Below, piece by piece: positions 13,743 to 22,657 of a DNA stretch of 32,755 nucleotides; position 1 is the stretch's first letter, and every line of letters begins with the position of its first letter. Made by a program: the position numbers and the translations under genes. Origin of the DNA: an uncultured Helcococcus sp. Its GTDB lineage: Bacteria > Bacillota > Clostridia > Tissierellales > Peptoniphilaceae. The notes below the pieces were generated by a model. The model saw nothing but the letters and a program-made list of their open reading frames with translations, ran no database searches and was not told where the DNA came from. The stretch spans positions 1-32,755 of the forward strand of contig NZ_CAMPYN010000007.1 of the NCBI RefSeq assembly GCF_946998255.1, written 5' to 3'.

Positions 13743-16400
13743 CTATAAACTTTCAACCAATCTTGTCATTTTATGTTGTCTGTCTCTAATTGTTTTTTGA
13801 GCAGCTGACAATCTTGAGATTGGAACTCTAAATGGAGAACATGATACATAGTCTAAACCTAAGTCATCACAGAATGCTACTGAACTTGGTTCACCACCGT
13901 GTTCACCACAGATACCTAAGTGTAGGTTTTTTCTTGTTCTCTTACCTAATTTAACTGCGTTAGCCATTAATTGACCAACACCTTTTTGGTCGATAACTTG
14001 GAATGGATCTTTTTCAAAGATACCATCATCTAGGTATTGAGATAAGAATTTACCAGCGTCGTCTCTTGAGAATCCGTAGGTCATTTGTGTTAAGTCGTTT
14101 GTACCAAATGAGAAGAATTCTGCTATTTCAGCAATTTCATCAGCTAATAAAGTAGCTCTTGGTATTTCAATCATAGTACCGATATGGTAGTTTAATGTAA
14201 TACCTGTTTCTTCAAATATTTGTTCAATTTCTTTTCTTATTGAATCTGTAACAACCTTAAGTTCTCTTGGGTCACCTGCTAGAGGGATCATTATTTCTGG
14301 TTCTACTTCTACACCTAATTCTTTGCTTACTCTTAATGCAGCTCTAATAATTGCTCTAGCTTGCATTTGGTAAATTTCTGGGAAGGTGATAGCAAGTCTT
14401 AAACCTCTATGACCAAGCATTGGGTTAACTTCATGCAATTCATCGATAGCTTTCTTTTGTTCAAGGATTGTTACACCTAATTCATCAGCTACGATTGCTA
14501 TTTCTTCATCAGTATGTGGTAAGAATTCATGTAGAGGTGGGTCTAATAGACGTACTGTTACATTTTTATCTTCCATTACCTTGTAGATTTCGTAGAAGTC
14601 ATTTTCTTGGATTGGTTCTATCTTAGCTAAAGCTTTTTCTCTTTGTTCTTTTGTGCTTGCTAAAATCATTTCTCTAACAGCGTTGATCCTATCTTCAGCA
14701 AAGAACATGTGCTCTGTTCTACATAGACCGATACCTTCAGCTCCTAAGTCTAAAGCTTGTTGAGCATCATGTGGAGTATCAGCGTTTGCTCTAACTTTTA
14801 ATCTTCTATTTTCATCTGCCCATTCCATAAATTTAGCAAATTTACCTGTTAATTCTGGATCTTGAGTTTCTATTTGACCATGGTAAATATTACCTGTTGA
14901 ACCATCAAGTGAAATCATGTCGCCTTCACCTAATACTAAATCACCAATTGTAACTGTTTTTTCTTTTTCATTGATGTGTACTTCGTGAGCTCCGGCTACA
15001 CAACATTTACCCATACCTCTTGCTACAACAGCTGCGTGAGATGTCATACCACCACGAGATGTTAAAATACCTTTAGCAGAGTCCATACCTTGTAAGTCTT
15101 CTGGGGATGTTTCTGTACGTGCTAAGATTACAGGTTCTTCTTTAGCATTTCTTAATGTAGCATCACCAGCTGAGAATGAAATATATCCGGTTGCTGCACC
15201 AGGAGATGCTGCCAAACCTCTAGCTACTGGTGTTGCTTTTGATAAAGCTTCTTGGTTGAAGGTAGGGTGTAGTAATTGGTCTAAGTCATTTGGATTGATC
15301 ATCATCAATGCTTCTTCCTTAGTTCTTAATCCTTCTTCAACTAAGTCTACAGCAATATTTATAGCTGCTTGAGCTGTTCTCTTACCATTTCTTGTTTGTA
15401 AAATGTATAGGGTACCATCATCAATAGTAAATTCTAAGTCTTGCATGTCCCTATAGTGTTGCTCTAATCTTTCACCTGTTTCGTGGAATTGTTTATAGAT
15501 TTCAGGCATTTGTTTTTCTAATTCTGAAATATGACTTGGTGTTCTTATACCAGCAACAACGTCTTCACCTTGTGCGTTAATTAGGTATTCACCATAAAGA
15601 ATATTTTCACCTGTGGATGGGTCTCTTGTAAAGGCAACACCTGTACCAGAGTTGTCACCACCGTTACCAAATACCATTGTTTGTACGTTTACTGCTGTAC
15701 CTAGATCGTGAGCTATGTCATTCATATTTCTATAGTATATAGCTCTTTCGTTGTTCCATGATTTAAATACAGCTGCTACAGCATCTAATAATTGTTGTTC
15801 AGGGTCTTGAGGGAAATCATGACCTGTTTCTTTTTTGTATAATTCTTTATATCTTCTTACAACTTCTTTTAGATGGTCTGCTGGTATATCTTTGTCTAAT
15901 TCTACTCCAGCTTTTTCTCTTTCATCAGCTAAAATTTCTTCGAATTTTTCAGCATCTAATCCCTTAGATACGTCAGAGAACATTTGAATAAATCTTCTAT
16001 ATGAATCGTAAGCAAATCTTGGGTTTCCTGTATGTTCTGCCAAACCTTCAACTGAAACATCTGTTAAACCTAAGTTTAATACAGTGTCCATCATACCAGG
16101 CATGGATACAACAGCACCTGATCTTACTGAGAATAGTAGAGGATTGGTATCATCACCAAATTTTTTACCTACTTTTTCTTCAGTTTTCTTGATGTTAGCT
16201 TCTATTTCTTTTACTAAATCGTCCCAAAGTTGTTCGCTTTCGTCATAGTATCTGATACAAGCTTCAGTAGATACTGTAAAACCAAATGGTACATTTATTC
16301 CTAGCCTGGTCATTTCAGCTAAGTTAGCACCCTTACCCCCTAGGAGGGTTCTCATATCTTTGTTACCTTCATCAAAACTATAAACATATTTCTTCGCCAT
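13743..16400 (-). CDS. ppdK: Pyruvate, phosphate dikinase
   Basis: This enzyme interconverts pyruvate, ATP and phosphate with phosphoenolpyruvate, AMP and pyrophosphate. The 885-residue length matches bacterial homologues. Domains in order: ATP-grasp nucleotide-binding domain (1-340, GGKGANLAEM at 21-30, SVRSGAVVSMPGMMDT at 92-105), the swivelling phosphohistidine domain with His455 in GGMTSHAAVVARG, and the PEP-binding TIM barrel (about 530-885, with LCRTEHMFF and CGEHGGEPSS). Thr453, two residues before His455, is the position modified by the regulatory kinase of this family, and that kinase is encoded directly upstream. GAAAGGGGTC lies before the ATG inside the end of that gene, so translation is coupled. 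In an anaerobe it probably works in pyrophosphate-linked glycolysis. Confidence 0.97.
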   Translation of the reverse strand: MAKKYVYSFDEGNKDMRTLLGGKGANLAEMTRLGINVPFGFTVSTEACIRYYDESEQLWDDLVKEIEANIKKTEEKVGKKFGDDTNPLLFSVRSGAVVSMPGMMDTVLNLGLTDVSVEGLAEHTGNPRFAYDSYRRFIQMFSDVSKGLDAEKFEEILADEREKAGVELDKDIPADHLKEVVRRYKELYKKETGHDFPQDPEQQLLDAVAAVFKSWNNERAIYYRNMNDIAHDLGTAVNVQTMVFGNGGDNSGTGVAFTRDPSTGENILYGEYLINAQGEDVVAGIRTPSHISELEKQMPEIYKQFHETGERLEQHYRDMQDLEFTIDDGTLYILQTRNGKRTAQAAINIAVDLVEEGLRTKEEALMMINPNDLDQLLHPTFNQEALSKATPVARGLAASPGAATGYISFSAGDATLRNAKEEPVILARTETSPEDLQGMDSAKGILTSRGGMTSHAAVVARGMGKCCVAGAHEVHINEKEKTVTIGDLVLGEGDMISLDGSTGNIYHGQIETQDPELTGKFAKFMEWADENRRLKVRANADTPHDAQQALDLGAEGIGLCRTEHMFFAEDRINAVREMILASTKEQREKALAKIEPIQENDFYEIYKVMEDKNVTVRLLDPPLHEFLPHTDEEIAIVADELGVTILEQKKAIDELHEVNPMLGHRGLRLAITFPEIYQMQARAIIRAALRVSKELGVEVEPEIMIPLAGDPRELKVVTDSIRKEIEQIFEETGITLNYHIGTMIEIPRATLLADEIAEIAEFFSFGTNDLTQMTYGFSRDDAGKFLSQYLDDGIFEKDPFQVIDQKGVGQLMANAVKLGKRTRKNLHLGICGEHGGEPSSVAFCDDLGLDYVSCSPFRVPISRLSAAQKTIRDRQHKMTRLVESL

Positions 16401-16401
16401 C

Positions 16402-17199
16402 TTATTTTGACCCCTTTCTTGTTTCCATAATATTTTTTATTTTTTCAGAAGTTTCTTCTATCGACATATGAGTTACATCGAAATGTGTACATCCAAGTTT
16501 ATCTATAACATTTTTAGTATATTCCAATTCTTGTAGAACTCTTTCCATATCAGCATATCCAGAATCGTGAGGTATACCCAAAGATTTCACACGTTCCTTT
16601 CTTATTTCTACCAACCTATCTGGGTTGATAGTTAGGCAAATAATGTTTTCAGGATCTATTTGAAAAATTTCTTGGGGTAGCTCTATTTCTGGAACCAAGG
16701 GAAGGTTGCTTACCTTGTATCCTAGGTTCGACATGTAAATAGATAGGGGAGTTTTAGATGTCCTAGAAACTCCAAGTATCACTATGTCTGCTTCTAAAAT
16801 AGACTGAGGATTGGAACCATCGTCATTTAAAATAGCGAAGTCAACAGGGTTATTTTCCAAGCTATTTTTAATTACAAGTTCAATTTCTTCTCCCTGGCTT
16901 ATTTTAGAAAATACGCTAGATAAGAATTTGTATACAAGATGGTAGACATCTAAATGTTTAATATCTTTTTCTATACACTGATTCTTCGTATACTCGGCCA
17001 TTAAATTGTCCTCGAAAGCATAGTATAAAATTTGGTCGTCATTATAAAAGTCAAAAGAATGCAAGTCTTTAATATCATTGACCTTATCGAATATTTTGAT
17101 ATTCGTTTGCTCTTCTTGTAAAAAGAAATTTTGTATTAAAATATTATTCAATGTCTTTGAATTTATATCTGACAATACCCAAACCTTTTCATTATACAT
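16402..17199 (-). CDS. PPDK regulatory protein (DUF299 kinase/pyrophosphorylase)
   Basis: This 265-residue protein belongs to the PDRP/PpsR (DUF299) family, which inactivates pyruvate phosphate dikinase by ADP-dependent phosphorylation of a threonine near the catalytic histidine and reactivates it by phosphate-dependent removal. The P-loop is GVSRTSKTPLS (143-153), preceded by the family block NDDGSNPQSILEADIVILG. The C terminus has the family pattern DVTHMSIEETSEKI. TTTGGAG precedes the ATG at 17199; an upstream TTG at 17211 lies on top of that ribosome binding site and is less likely. The stop is one base before the ppdK start, which makes ppdK its near-certain target. Fully intact. Confidence 0.95.
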   Translation of the reverse strand: MYNEKVWVLSDINSKTLNNILIQNFFLQEEQTNIKIFDKVNDIKDLHSFDFYNDDQILYYAFEDNLMAEYTKNQCIEKDIKHLDVYHLVYKFLSSVFSKISQGEEIELVIKNSLENNPVDFAILNDDGSNPQSILEADIVILGVSRTSKTPLSIYMSNLGYKVSNLPLVPEIELPQEIFQIDPENIICLTINPDRLVEIRKERVKSLGIPHDSGYADMERVLQELEYTKNVIDKLGCTHFDVTHMSIEETSEKIKNIMETRKGSK

Positions 17200-17233
17200 T
17201 TCAAACTCCAAAATTAATATCCTTATAATTAGT

Positions 17234-17261
17234 ATTATAACAAAATTTATTAATTTGTCTA
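17234..17261 (-). promoter_or_regulatory. Promoter of the PDRP-ppdK operon
   Basis: On the minus strand TAGACA (17256-17261) is followed after 16 bases by TATAAT (17234-17239), with TG one base before the -10 box. The leader would be about 28 bases. Confidence 0.65.
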
Positions 17262-17429
17262 TAAAAAATGAAAAAATGATAACTTTTTCATAATATCATT
17301 AATCTTTGGTTAAAGTATTTATTTATTTTACTTAAATTAAATAAAAGTAAAAAAGAAAAAGGATTTCATATCATATAAAAAATGCTAAATAATGGCTTAA
17401 ATAAAAGTATTGGAAACCAGCTAGTTTTC

Positions 17430-17458
17430 TTGACTATAAGCTCTATAAATAATATAAT
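17430..17458 (+). promoter_or_regulatory. Promoter of valS
   Basis: TTGACT (17430-17435) and a perfect TATAAT (17453-17458) are exactly 17 bases apart. The leader would be about 40 bases, too short for a T-box. Confidence 0.75.
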
Positions 17459-17503
17459 TACAGATAATATAATTTTAGGTCGAACACGATATTTGGAGGA
17501 AAA

Positions 17504-20134
17504 ATGAGAAATTTAGATAAAAACTATAATCCTAAATCTTATGAAGATAGGATATATAGAGAATGGGAAGAAGGGGGATACTTTACACCTGAAGTAGATA
17601 AGTCTAAGGAGCCCTTTACAATAGTCATGCCTCCACCAAATGTTACAGGTAATCTACATATGGGGCATGCTCTTGTTTCTACTTTACAAGATATAATGAT
17701 TAGATATAAGAGGATGTCAGGTTATTCAACCCTATGGTTACCAGGTACTGACCATGCTTCTATAGCTACAGAAGCAAAAGTAGTAGAAAAAATTAAAAAT
17801 GATGGAAAATCTAAAGAAGAATTAGGTAGAGAAGGATTTTTAGAAGAAGCTTGGGCTTGGACTGAAAAATATGGTGGAAATATAAATAAACAATTGAGAA
17901 AAATAGGAGTTTCTGCCGACTGGTCTAGGTCTGCTTTTACCTTAGATGAAAACCTTTCAAAAGCTGTAGAAGAAGTATTTGTAAATATGTATGATGATGG
18001 TTTGATTTACAAAGATAAGAGAATCATTAATTACTGTCCTGTATGTAATACTTCATTATCAGACATTGAAGTTGACCACGAAGAAAATGAAGGTAAAATT
18101 TGGTATTTTAAATATCCATTAAAAGATTCAGATGGATTTTTAACTATAGCTACAACAAGACCTGAAACTATGCTGGGTGACTTGGCAGTTGCTGTAGATC
18201 CTACTGATGAAAGGTATGAAGATTTAGTTGGAAAGACTTTGATCTTACCTCTAGTAGGAAGAGAAATACCTATAATAGCAGATGACTATGTTGACAAAGA
18301 ATTTGGTACAGGTGCTGTAAAGATAACTCCATCCCATGACCCAAACGACTTTGAAGTGGGTAGAAGACATGACTTAGGCCAATGTGTAGTTATAGAAAAT
18401 GATGCTACCATATCAGAAGGCTATGGTAAGTTTTCTGGCTTGGACAGATATGAAGCTAGAAAGTTAGTTGTAGAGGAATTAGACAAACTTGGACTTGTAG
18501 AAAAAATTGAAAAAATCAATAACTCAGTTGGACACTGTTCAAGATGTGGTACTGTAATTGAACCTCTACTGTCAGACCAATGGTTTGTAGCCATGGAAAG
18601 CTTAGCCAAACCAGCCTTGGATGCCTATAAAAAGGGCGAATTAAAAATCATTCCAGAAAGATTTGGAAAAATATATGTAAACTGGTTAGAAAATATTAGG
18701 GATTGGAATATCTCAAGACAATTATGGTGGGGACACAGATTACCTGTTTACTACACTGAAGATGGTGAAGTAATAGTTTCTAAAGAAAAACCTGATGAAA
18801 AAGTATATGGAAAGCTAACAAGAGATCCGGATACACTAGATACTTGGTTCTCATCAGCCTTGTGGCCATTTTCAACGCTTGGTTGGCCTGATACAGATTC
18901 AGAAGATTACAAATACTTTTTCCCAACCAACGCCTTGATTACAGGATACGACATTATATTCTTCTGGGTGATTAGAATGGTATTTTCTTCCTTATATAAT
19001 ACTGGAAAGCTTCCATTCAATACTGTTTACCTAAATGGTTTAGTAAGAGATGCCCAAGGTAGGAAGATGTCTAAGTCACTAGATAATGGTATAGACCCAT
19101 TAGATGAAATTGATAAATATGGGGCAGATGCTTTAAGGATGAATTTGGTTTCAGGAAATACTCCTGGAAATGACATGAGATATATCGATGAAGAAGTTAA
19201 AGACAAGAGAAACTTTGCCAATAAATTGTGGAATGCTTCTAGATTTATCTTTATGAATATGGAAGAAGATAAGACTTATGAGTTAAATAGAGATAAGTTA
19301 ACCATAGAAGACAAGTGGATTATTTCAAGGATAAATACCCTAGCAAAAGAAACCAATAGACTTTTAGACCAATATGAAATGGGAATAGTTGCAAGTAACC
19401 TGTATGAATTTATTTGGTTTGAATTCTGTGACTGGTATATTGAATTTGTTAAAAATAGATTGCATGAAGAAGGAGAAGATAAGGATAATGCTTTAGGAGT
19501 TTTACTATTTGCTTTAGATAAAATATTAAAGCTTTTACACCCATACATGCCATTTATAACTGAAGAAATATATTCATTCATACCTGGCAATGATGAACTA
19601 ATCATACTAGCTGAATATCCAAGATATTCGGAAGAAAATGCATATGAGTATGAAGAAAAAGCCATATCAAAATTGATTGATGCTATTACTTCTATTAGGT
19701 CAGAGAAAAAAGACCTAAATGTTCCAGATAAAAAAGAAACAAAGTTGTTTATTAGTACTGCTAATGAAGAAACTAAGAAGATATTCTCAGAACTATCTGC
19801 AAACTTAAAATCATTAGCTAAGGTAAATGAAATTGAAATTATCGATGAAAATTCAAGTTTAGAAAATGTAGCAACTATAGTAAAAGATGATTATAAATTA
19901 TATTTGTCTTTAGAAGGGCTAATAGACTACGAAAAAGAATTAGCTAGGTTAGAAAAAGAAAAGAAAAATATTGAATCAGAACTTAATAGGGCTAAGGGTA
20001 AATTAGCAAATGAAAAATTCACTTCAAAAGCTCCTCAAAAATTAGTTGAGGCTGAAGAAGAAAAAGTAGAAAAGTATTCTAAGATGCTCACAGAAGTTGA
20101 AAAAAGTATTATAGAAACTAAGAGTAAATTATAA
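17504..20134 (+). CDS. valS: Valine-tRNA ligase
   Basis: This cytosolic class I aminoacyl-tRNA synthetase charges tRNA-Val. The HIGH-type motif is HMGH at residues 52-55 after PPPNVTGNL, and the KMSKS motif lies at 521-525. The editing domain between them carries TTRPETMLGD and DVA-type blocks (about 215-350). The C terminus (about 805-876) is rich in Lys and Glu and forms the coiled-coil tRNA arm of ValRS, which separates it from isoleucyl and leucyl enzymes. The 876-residue length is normal. TTTGGAGG precedes the ATG. It heads a rightward run with hpt 22 bases later. Confidence 0.97.
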   Translation: MRNLDKNYNPKSYEDRIYREWEEGGYFTPEVDKSKEPFTIVMPPPNVTGNLHMGHALVSTLQDIMIRYKRMSGYSTLWLPGTDHASIATEAKVVEKIKNDGKSKEELGREGFLEEAWAWTEKYGGNINKQLRKIGVSADWSRSAFTLDENLSKAVEEVFVNMYDDGLIYKDKRIINYCPVCNTSLSDIEVDHEENEGKIWYFKYPLKDSDGFLTIATTRPETMLGDLAVAVDPTDERYEDLVGKTLILPLVGREIPIIADDYVDKEFGTGAVKITPSHDPNDFEVGRRHDLGQCVVIENDATISEGYGKFSGLDRYEARKLVVEELDKLGLVEKIEKINNSVGHCSRCGTVIEPLLSDQWFVAMESLAKPALDAYKKGELKIIPERFGKIYVNWLENIRDWNISRQLWWGHRLPVYYTEDGEVIVSKEKPDEKVYGKLTRDPDTLDTWFSSALWPFSTLGWPDTDSEDYKYFFPTNALITGYDIIFFWVIRMVFSSLYNTGKLPFNTVYLNGLVRDAQGRKMSKSLDNGIDPLDEIDKYGADALRMNLVSGNTPGNDMRYIDEEVKDKRNFANKLWNASRFIFMNMEEDKTYELNRDKLTIEDKWIISRINTLAKETNRLLDQYEMGIVASNLYEFIWFEFCDWYIEFVKNRLHEEGEDKDNALGVLLFALDKILKLLHPYMPFITEEIYSFIPGNDELIILAEYPRYSEENAYEYEEKAISKLIDAITSIRSEKKDLNVPDKKETKLFISTANEETKKIFSELSANLKSLAKVNEIEIIDENSSLENVATIVKDDYKLYLSLEGLIDYEKELARLEKEKKNIESELNRAKGKLANEKFTSKAPQKLVEAEEEKVEKYSKMLTEVEKSIIETKSKL

Positions 20135-20155
20135 TTAACTAAATTGGAGGAGAAA

Positions 20156-20692
20156 ATGGAGAGAAAAAAGCAAGTTCTATTTAGCAAAGAAGAAATCGCC
20201 GAAACAGTTAAAAGAATGGGCCAACAAATAAGTGAATCTTACGGTGATGAGCCTATTGTTGCTATATCTTTATTGAGAGGAAGTTTTGTTTTTGCAGCAG
20301 ACTTAGTAAGAGAAATAAAAACTCCGACTAATGTTGATTTTATGACAACTTCTTCATATGGTGATGATGAAGAATCTTCAGGTAGGGTAGATATAGTTCA
20401 CGATATAAGAACTGAAGTAGAGGATATGCATGTTTTGATTATTGATGATATTTGTGATTCAGGGCATACCTTGAAAGCTATCAAAGAACATATATTGAAA
20501 AAGAATCCTAAGTCTGTGAAAACAGCTGTATTCTTAGATAAACCAGATAGAAGAAGGGTAGAAATTTATCCTGAATTTAAGGGTCAAATTATAGATGATT
20601 TATTTGTAGTAGGCTATGGGCTAAATTACGGTAACTATTATAGAAACTGTCCTTATATATTTACCTTTGTAAATCCTAAAGATGATGAATAA
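20156..20692 (+). CDS. hpt: Hypoxanthine phosphoribosyltransferase
   Basis: This purine-salvage enzyme joins hypoxanthine or guanine to PRPP to form IMP or GMP. The 178-residue length is typical. The PRPP-binding motif is VLIIDDICDSGHTLKAI (about 100-116). Other family blocks are ISLLRGSFVFAADLVR near the N terminus and DDLFVVGYGLNY near the C terminus. GGAGGAG lies before the ATG at 20156; an in-frame TTG at 20144 overlaps that ribosome binding site and is not credible. The next gene overlaps or abuts its stop codon, so the two are cotranscribed. Confidence 0.93.
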   Translation: MERKKQVLFSKEEIAETVKRMGQQISESYGDEPIVAISLLRGSFVFAADLVREIKTPTNVDFMTTSSYGDDEESSGRVDIVHDIRTEVEDMHVLIIDDICDSGHTLKAIKEHILKKNPKSVKTAVFLDKPDRRRVEIYPEFKGQIIDDLFVVGYGLNYGNYYRNCPYIFTFVNPKDDE

Positions 20693-20693
20693 A

Positions 20694-21428
20694 ATGTACC
20701 GTAAATTTTCTGATTTTTATGATGAGCTCGTATTTGATATAGACTATAAAAAATATAGCCAAAATATTATTGATATATTAAATGAAAATAATATTCAAAC
20801 AGGAAATTTACTTGAAATAGCTTGCGGTACAGGCAATTTAACACAAAGATTAGCAGTTAATAAAAATTTTAAAATAACTGCCTTTGATTATTCAGATCAA
20901 ATGCTTAACCATGCTTATAACAAGCTAATCGACCATGATAATGTAGACCTTTTACATTTTGATATGTATAGTTTTCCGTATGACAAATTTGAGTTTGATG
21001 CTATTATTACTTTATTAGATGTTATCAACTATATTTTAGATGATAAGAAGCTTAAAGACTTATTTACTAAAGTGTATGATGGGTTAAAAGATGGTGGAGT
21101 TTTTATATTTGATATAAATTCCAAATATAAACTACTAGAAGTTTTAGCAGATAATACCTTCGTATATGAAAGAGATGATATTTTCTATACTTGGGAAAAT
21201 CAATTAGATGGAGAAGAAGTTAATTTTGATTTAAACTTTTTTATAAAGAATGATGATGGATCTTATTCAAGATTTGAAGAAAACCAAGTAGAAAAATACC
21301 ATTCTATTGAGAAGATAGAAGGAATCTTGCGAGAAATAGGTTTTAAAAACATTTCATATAAAGATGAAGATGGTGGACCATACAAAAAAGATAAAACCCA
21401 AAGAATATTATTTCATGCTGTTAAATAA
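20694..21428 (+). CDS. Class I SAM-dependent methyltransferase (YqeM-like)
   Basis: This 244-residue protein has the SAM-binding motif LLEIACGTGNLTQRL (near residue 42), followed by FDYSDQMLNHA and the post-motif VYDGLKDGGVFIFDINS. The start MYRKFSDFYDEL matches the beginning of many YqeM-type methyltransferases of Bacillota, which is why the ATG at 20694 was chosen. In-frame ATGs at 20682 and 20685 would overlap hpt by a few bases and cannot be excluded, since no start has a clear ribosome binding site. Translation probably depends on coupling with hpt. The methyl acceptor is unknown; neighbours give no clue. Confidence 0.82.
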   Translation: MYRKFSDFYDELVFDIDYKKYSQNIIDILNENNIQTGNLLEIACGTGNLTQRLAVNKNFKITAFDYSDQMLNHAYNKLIDHDNVDLLHFDMYSFPYDKFEFDAIITLLDVINYILDDKKLKDLFTKVYDGLKDGGVFIFDINSKYKLLEVLADNTFVYERDDIFYTWENQLDGEEVNFDLNFFIKNDDGSYSRFEENQVEKYHSIEKIEGILREIGFKNISYKDEDGGPYKKDKTQRILFHAVK

Positions 21429-21450
21429 TTTATACTTTTATTCAAATGTA

Positions 21451-21459
21451 TGTTAAGAT
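21451..21459 (+). promoter_or_regulatory. Possible extended -10 promoter of the cold-shock gene
   Basis: TGTTAAGAT resembles an extended -10 element and lies 38 bases before the csp start. No good -35 box is visible. Confidence 0.3.
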
Positions 21460-21496
21460 ATTAAGGTAGGCAAACTACAAAGATATGGAGGGAAAA

Positions 21497-21700
21497 ATGA
21501 CAAAAGGAACAGTAAAGTGGTTCAATGCTACTAAAGGATTTGGTTTCCTAACTACTGAAGATGGTCAAGATGTATTCGTACATTATACTGCTTTAGAAGA
21601 TGATGGTGAATTTAGAACTTTAGATGAAGGACAAGCAGTTGAATTTGAAATTGTTGAGGCTGAAAAAGGCCCACAAGCTTCTAATGTAGTTAAATTATAA
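21497..21700 (+). CDS. Cold-shock protein (CspA family)
   Basis: A 67-residue nucleic-acid chaperone made of a single cold-shock domain. Both RNA-binding motifs are present: RNP1 as KGFGFL (about 14-19) and RNP2 as VFVHYTA (about 28-34; the second aromatic is Tyr rather than the usual Phe or Ser). The standard opening GTVKWFNATKGFGF is intact. GGAGGGAAAA precedes the ATG at 21497. It is followed by its own terminator, so it is expressed largely as a separate short message. Which of the several possible csp paralogues this is cannot be told. Confidence 0.95.
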   Translation: MTKGTVKWFNATKGFGFLTTEDGQDVFVHYTALEDDGEFRTLDEGQAVEFEIVEAEKGPQASNVVKL

Positions 21701-21719
21701 TTGAATTATTGGAAGTGAA

Positions 21720-21753
21720 AAAGAGGCTAGTAAATAGCCTCTTTAAATTTTTT
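21720..21753 (+). terminator. Terminator between csp and hslO
   Basis: AAAGAGGCTA (21720-21729) and TAGCCTCTTT (21735-21744) form a perfect 10-bp stem around GTAAA, followed by AAATTTTTT. It ends only 15 bases before the hslO start, so hslO either depends on read-through or has a promoter hidden in the hairpin region. Confidence 0.88.
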
Positions 21754-21767
21754 AAGAGGAATTAATT

Positions 21768-22649
21768 ATGAGAAATTATGTTATAAGAGCAATTAATAAA
21801 AATAAGACTATTAGATTTTTAATTGGACAAACTACAGGTATGGTTCAGGAAATTAGAGATATCCATGAATCTTCTGCCACAGGATCAGCGGCGATGGGAC
21901 GTCTAGCTACTATAGCCAGTATGATGGGCCTAGCAAGTCTTCAAGATGACCAAAGTCTTACCATATCTTTTGATGGTAAGGGACCTGGTGGAAAATTAGT
22001 TGCAGTTGCTAATGCAGATGGTTTTGTAAAAGTAACCGCTACTAATCCTCAAGCAGATCCAGAATCAAAATATCCTGGTAAATTAGATGTAGGATCTTTT
22101 GTTGGTAGAGATGGAAACTTATCAGTTGTAAAAGATTTAAAGATGAAAGAGCCATATGTTGGACTTTCTGAAATTGTTACTGGTGAGATAGCAGAGGATA
22201 TGGCAAATTATTTCTTTTATTCAGAGCAAACACCAACAGCTATTGCCTTAGGTGTTTTAGTAGATAAGGACCTTTCTATCAGGGCTGCTGGTGGGATCTT
22301 TATCCAAGTTTTGCCAGATGCAAGTGAAGAAGACTTAGTTAAATTAGAAGAAGCAATTAAAGAACTAAAACCGGTTTCTGAATTGATTGATGGTGGTTTA
22401 AGCCCAGAAGAAATATTATCAACTTACTTTTCAGAATTTGAAACAGAGATTATAGCTACAAATGAAGTAGGCTTATATTGCGATTGTAGTAGGGAAAGGA
22501 TTGAAACTGGTCTAGAATCAATAGGTAAGAAAGAGTTAGAGCATATCCTTGAAGAAGATGGACAGGCAGAAGTCGTATGTGATTTTTGTAAAAAAACATA
22601 TCTCTTTAATAAAGAGGATTTAAAAGAAATGATAGATAATGCAAGATAG
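21768..22649 (+). CDS. hslO: Hsp33 redox-regulated chaperone
   Basis: This cytosolic holdase is activated by oxidation. The N-terminal domain has the family pattern from about residue 30 (RDIHESSATGSAAMGRLATI). The C-terminal zinc switch is complete: Cys238 and Cys240 (CDC), then Cys271 and Cys274 (CDFC). The 293-residue length is normal. AAGAGGA precedes the ATG. The next gene starts eight bases after its stop. In an anaerobe it would protect proteins during oxygen or hypochlorite stress. Confidence 0.96.
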   Translation: MRNYVIRAINKNKTIRFLIGQTTGMVQEIRDIHESSATGSAAMGRLATIASMMGLASLQDDQSLTISFDGKGPGGKLVAVANADGFVKVTATNPQADPESKYPGKLDVGSFVGRDGNLSVVKDLKMKEPYVGLSEIVTGEIAEDMANYFFYSEQTPTAIALGVLVDKDLSIRAAGGIFIQVLPDASEEDLVKLEEAIKELKPVSELIDGGLSPEEILSTYFSEFETEIIATNEVGLYCDCSRERIETGLESIGKKELEHILEEDGQAEVVCDFCKKTYLFNKEDLKEMIDNAR

Positions 22650-22657
22650 AGGTAACC

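Larger units (their letters stand above)
17200..17503. other. Divergent intergenic region between PDRP gene and valS
   Basis: These 304 bases hold the two divergent promoters listed separately. Between them lies AT-rich sequence with an inverted repeat TTTTACTT/AAGTAAAA near 17324-17354. No gene is supported. No T-box element is seen before valS: there is no AGGGTGG-type antiterminator sequence and no terminator hairpin. Confidence 0.7.

Noticed and set aside
17078..17293. Plus-strand 71-residue frame before valS
   Set aside because: It overlaps the start of the PDRP gene and its promoter on the other strand, and has no ribosome binding site.
17290..17503. T-box riboswitch upstream of valS
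   Set aside because: I looked for the T-box antiterminator core and a terminator hairpin and found neither; the leader is too short.
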